64,000 nucleotides of DNA from Paenibacillus sp. 1_12 (GTDB lineage: Bacteria; Bacillota; Bacilli; Paenibacillales; NBRC-103111). Positions 62,236-64,000 of the stretch are shown here, one piece after another. A model generated the notes under the pieces. It worked only from the letters and a program-made list of their open reading frames with translations. It did no database searches and was not told where the DNA came from. The DNA lies in NCBI RefSeq assembly GCF_900114475.1, contig NZ_FOTE01000009.1, positions 1 through 64,000 on the forward strand, given 5' to 3'. The position numbers and the translations under genes are program-made. Position 1 is the stretch's first letter, and every line of letters begins with the position of its first letter.

Positions 62236-63258
62236 TTATACCTTAAGCAGCTTCTCGATATATAAAGACGGCTCCTGACTAAGATCAATAAAGCCACCTT
62301 CGACTTCAACTAACGGATTCACCGGATTCTTATCATTCAACATTACGATTCTACCTTGCTGACCATCTGATAGAATTACCTCGCATCCTATCAAATAAAT
62401 CATCAGCTTTTCCATAAAGCTATGCACGACAAGAGGATCCATGGCCCCATAGGCATGTACCCACATGTTTCTTAATACCTCATACAAAGGCAGCTCTTCC
62501 CTGTAAGCTCTTTTCGAGGTCATCGCATGAAACACATCCGCAACAGCCACAATTTTACTCCATGGATCCATCTCGGAGCCTTTGATGCCGGAAGGATATC
62601 CACTGCCGTCTTCGCGTTCATGATGCTGCAAGGCTACAAGAGCAACTCGAGTGTCCACTTCGGATTGACTCATCAAGCAGGCGTAGCCAAGCTCAGGATG
62701 ACGCTTCATTTGTTCATACTCCTCACTCAGCAAACGTCCAGGCTTCTGCAAAATAACAGGGGAAACAAATAGCTTACCCACATCATGCAGCATCCCTGCC
62801 ATCGCCAGTCGAGGAATCTCATCCTCCGGAAGCTGCATCCATCTTCCGATCATCGCAGCCATCATCGCTACGCCCGCGCTATGTCGATACGTATAATCAT
62901 CTACCTGCTGGATATTGAGCATAAATCCAATAATCCCAAAGTCTTTGGACAGGTCACATAGGGAAGGAAGTATGGTTTGCTTGATCTTCTCAAATGGAAT
63001 GTAGCCACTGTGCTCGATTTCTGCAAAAATCTGCTTTACTTCCAGTACGGACTGATCCATAATCTGTTCCATTTCATCTAATGCCGGTTCCAGATCCTCT
63101 TGGCTGAGATGAATACAGTGTTCCAACAGCAAACGGCTTGATCTCTCATTAAGCAGCGTCGATGCGGGAAGCAGCAGAGCACTCTGGGATGTATAAATAT
63201 CCTTTTTAATTCTCCGCCCTTTAAACGCATCGAAAGAATCGGATTTTTTCTTAGATAT
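62236..63258 (-). CDS. HD-GYP domain protein (cyclic di-GMP phosphodiesterase-like)
   Basis: The C-terminal HD-GYP domain has the metal ligands MLHDVGKLFV and the signature HHEREDGSGYPSGIKG, as expected for enzymes that hydrolyse cyclic di-GMP. The nearest standard start in frame is a TTG at 63132, which lacks a ribosome site and gives 298 residues. The frame stays open to 63270 and reads DAFKGRRIKKDIYTSQSALL, the usual N-terminal segment of these proteins. A GAGGGGG lies seven bases before an ATA codon at 63258. I therefore place the start there (340 residues), although ATA is a very rare start; a base error or mutation of ATG is possible. Confidence 0.8.
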   Translation of the reverse strand: MSKKKSDSFDAFKGRRIKKDIYTSQSALLLPASTLLNERSSRLLLEHCIHLSQEDLEPALDEMEQIMDQSVLEVKQIFAEIEHSGYIPFEKIKQTILPSLCDLSKDFGIIGFMLNIQQVDDYTYRHSAGVAMMAAMIGRWMQLPEDEIPRLAMAGMLHDVGKLFVSPVILQKPGRLLSEEYEQMKRHPELGYACLMSQSEVDTRVALVALQHHEREDGSGYPSGIKGSEMDPWSKIVAVADVFHAMTSKRAYREELPLYEVLRNMWVHAYGAMDPLVVHSFMEKLMIYLIGCEVILSDGQQGRIVMLNDKNPVNPLVEVEGGFIDLSQEPSLYIEKLLKV

Positions 63259-63329
63259 GACTTTTCCCCCTCTTTAACCTGCATTGGTCAGATTCGCTTC
63301 CAAGTAGCTTCGACCTTGTCCTCCTTCCA

Positions 63330-64000
63330 TCAGGGAGTTCGCAGCTGCTGCATGATCCAGAATTTATCTATGGTCTGATTCTCGATGGCATCTAGTAAAT
63401 CGACGCAAAAGTTATCGATGCATACGCGACCCGAAAACATTTTGCGAATCATGATCTTTTCTCTCGATTTCAATTGCGACAAGGAGCCGGTAACCCCCCC
63501 CACAATTGAAGCCGATATCATGCCGTCTGCCTCCAATCGGGAGCCTCTACACACAGCATCATTGTGATAAAATATAATGTTGTCTACAGAACGGAGTTCA
63601 CTTTGCAGCACGCCTTCCTTGCGGATTAGAATATCTCCTTGTGACTGCAGCATAGAAAGATGGCATTGATCGATATCAATTTGCACGTTGGTTTCTTTCA
63701 TGTTGTTAATCTTTTCGACGGTTTTTTTTAGATCCTGAATCAGGCTAAGCCAAATCTCTTCGGAACCCTGCGAATACATTTTTGATAAATCAGAGAAAAT
63801 TTGCAGCTTATCAATCAAATACTGCCAGGCTTCTTGATCCTGGACAGGTATGCTGTGAACATTGGTGAGCAGCTTATGGATCAACTGTGGTATTTCCTTG
63901 AATTTATTATCGACCAGCAATTTGACAACTTGACCGAAAGCCGCATTTTGGCCTTTCTGCCTGACCTGATCGGTTAACAGCTTGGCGGCTTCCATCAACA
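63330..64000 (-). CDS. FapA (DUF342) family protein, 3' part
   Basis: This is the C-terminal part (223 residues) of a gene that starts outside the window. It has a long helical or coiled-coil segment (through about residue 110). A beta-helical part follows (GDILIRKEGVLQSELRSVDN, GSRLEADGMISASIVGGVTG, then MFSGRVCIDNF), the pattern of polymer-forming FapA/DUF342 domains. FapA-type proteins are often encoded near motility and cyclic di-GMP genes, in agreement with the HD-GYP gene just downstream. The helical N-terminal region as visible is unusual for FapA, but the missing 5' end prevents judgement. Confidence 0.7.
   Translation of the reverse strand, partial: LMEAAKLLTDQVRQKGQNAAFGQVVKLLVDNKFKEIPQLIHKLLTNVHSIPVQDQEAWQYLIDKLQIFSDLSKMYSQGSEEIWLSLIQDLKKTVEKINNMKETNVQIDIDQCHLSMLQSQGDILIRKEGVLQSELRSVDNIIFYHNDAVCRGSRLEADGMISASIVGGVTGSLSQLKSREKIMIRKMFSGRVCIDNFCVDLLDAIENQTIDKFWIMQQLRTP

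Noticed and set aside
63078-63284. 68-codon frame overlapping the HD-GYP 5' end
   Set aside because: It starts with ATG, but its sequence is unlike any domain, while the alternative frame encodes the expected HD-GYP N-terminus.

Overview
The window comes from an endospore-forming, low-to-moderate GC Bacillota genome, most likely Paenibacillus or a close relative. The evidence is the 16S rRNA 5' end, a GerA-type germination operon, a SinI/SinR pair, strong AGGAGG ribosome sites and many GTG/TTG starts. I see no phage, insertion sequence, CRISPR array or tRNA gene.

Layout. 1-680: 5' end of an rRNA operon running off the left edge, with tandem promoters. 693-4709: housekeeping operon thiL-tsaE-tsaB-rimI-tsaD (thiamine phosphate kinase and the t6A tRNA modification enzymes). 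4905-6841: a small unknown protein and a cardiolipin synthase. 7058-11536: a four-gene spore germinant receptor operon. 11637-17514: HAD hydrolase, DUF4173 membrane protein, an SgrR-like regulator and a secreted TIM-barrel-like protein. 17548-21034: a tight four-gene minus-strand cluster (UbiA-type phosphoribosyltransferase, small flippase, divergent PAP2 phosphatase, GT-C-like membrane protein) that reads as a polyprenyl-phosphate-pentose pathway. 21361-28997: glmS, then a HEAT protein, a processive GT2 synthase, a protein with a pseudo-receiver, and a membrane-anchored clan GH-A-like enzyme; this looks like an exopolysaccharide locus. Convergent with it are sinR and a 50-codon sinI-like gene (29011-29644). 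30284-36632: glutamate synthase gltB/gltD, split by a long inverted-repeat element. 37207-42070: thymidine kinase, a small Zn-ribbon protein, glycolate/lactate-type oxidase glcD-glcF and a divergent GntR repressor with a visible operator. 42092-62115: carbohydrate uptake and degradation: PQQ-like protein, ROK kinase, Zn dehydrogenase, beta-helix lyase-like protein with a DNRLRE module, foldase-like protein, heparinase II/III-type lyase, ABC importer (lipoprotein plus two permeases), sensor-AraC regulator, Gfo/Idh/MocA oxidoreductase, second AraC regulator and a large FAD oxidoreductase. 62236-64000: an HD-GYP phosphodiesterase and the 3' part of a FapA-type gene.

How it fits together. The two surface-glycan clusters sit next to each other, with glmS supplying amino sugar between them and the SinI/SinR matrix switch beside them. 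The 42-62 kb region resembles a Gram-positive polysaccharide utilisation locus for a uronic-acid-containing polymer. Several intergenic gaps carry long inverted-repeat elements (31821-31946, 38111-38216, 52628-52826, 57451-57653, 62125-62230) that no gene explains. Two of them lie inside operons. All assignments come from reading motifs and gene order; no searches were run.
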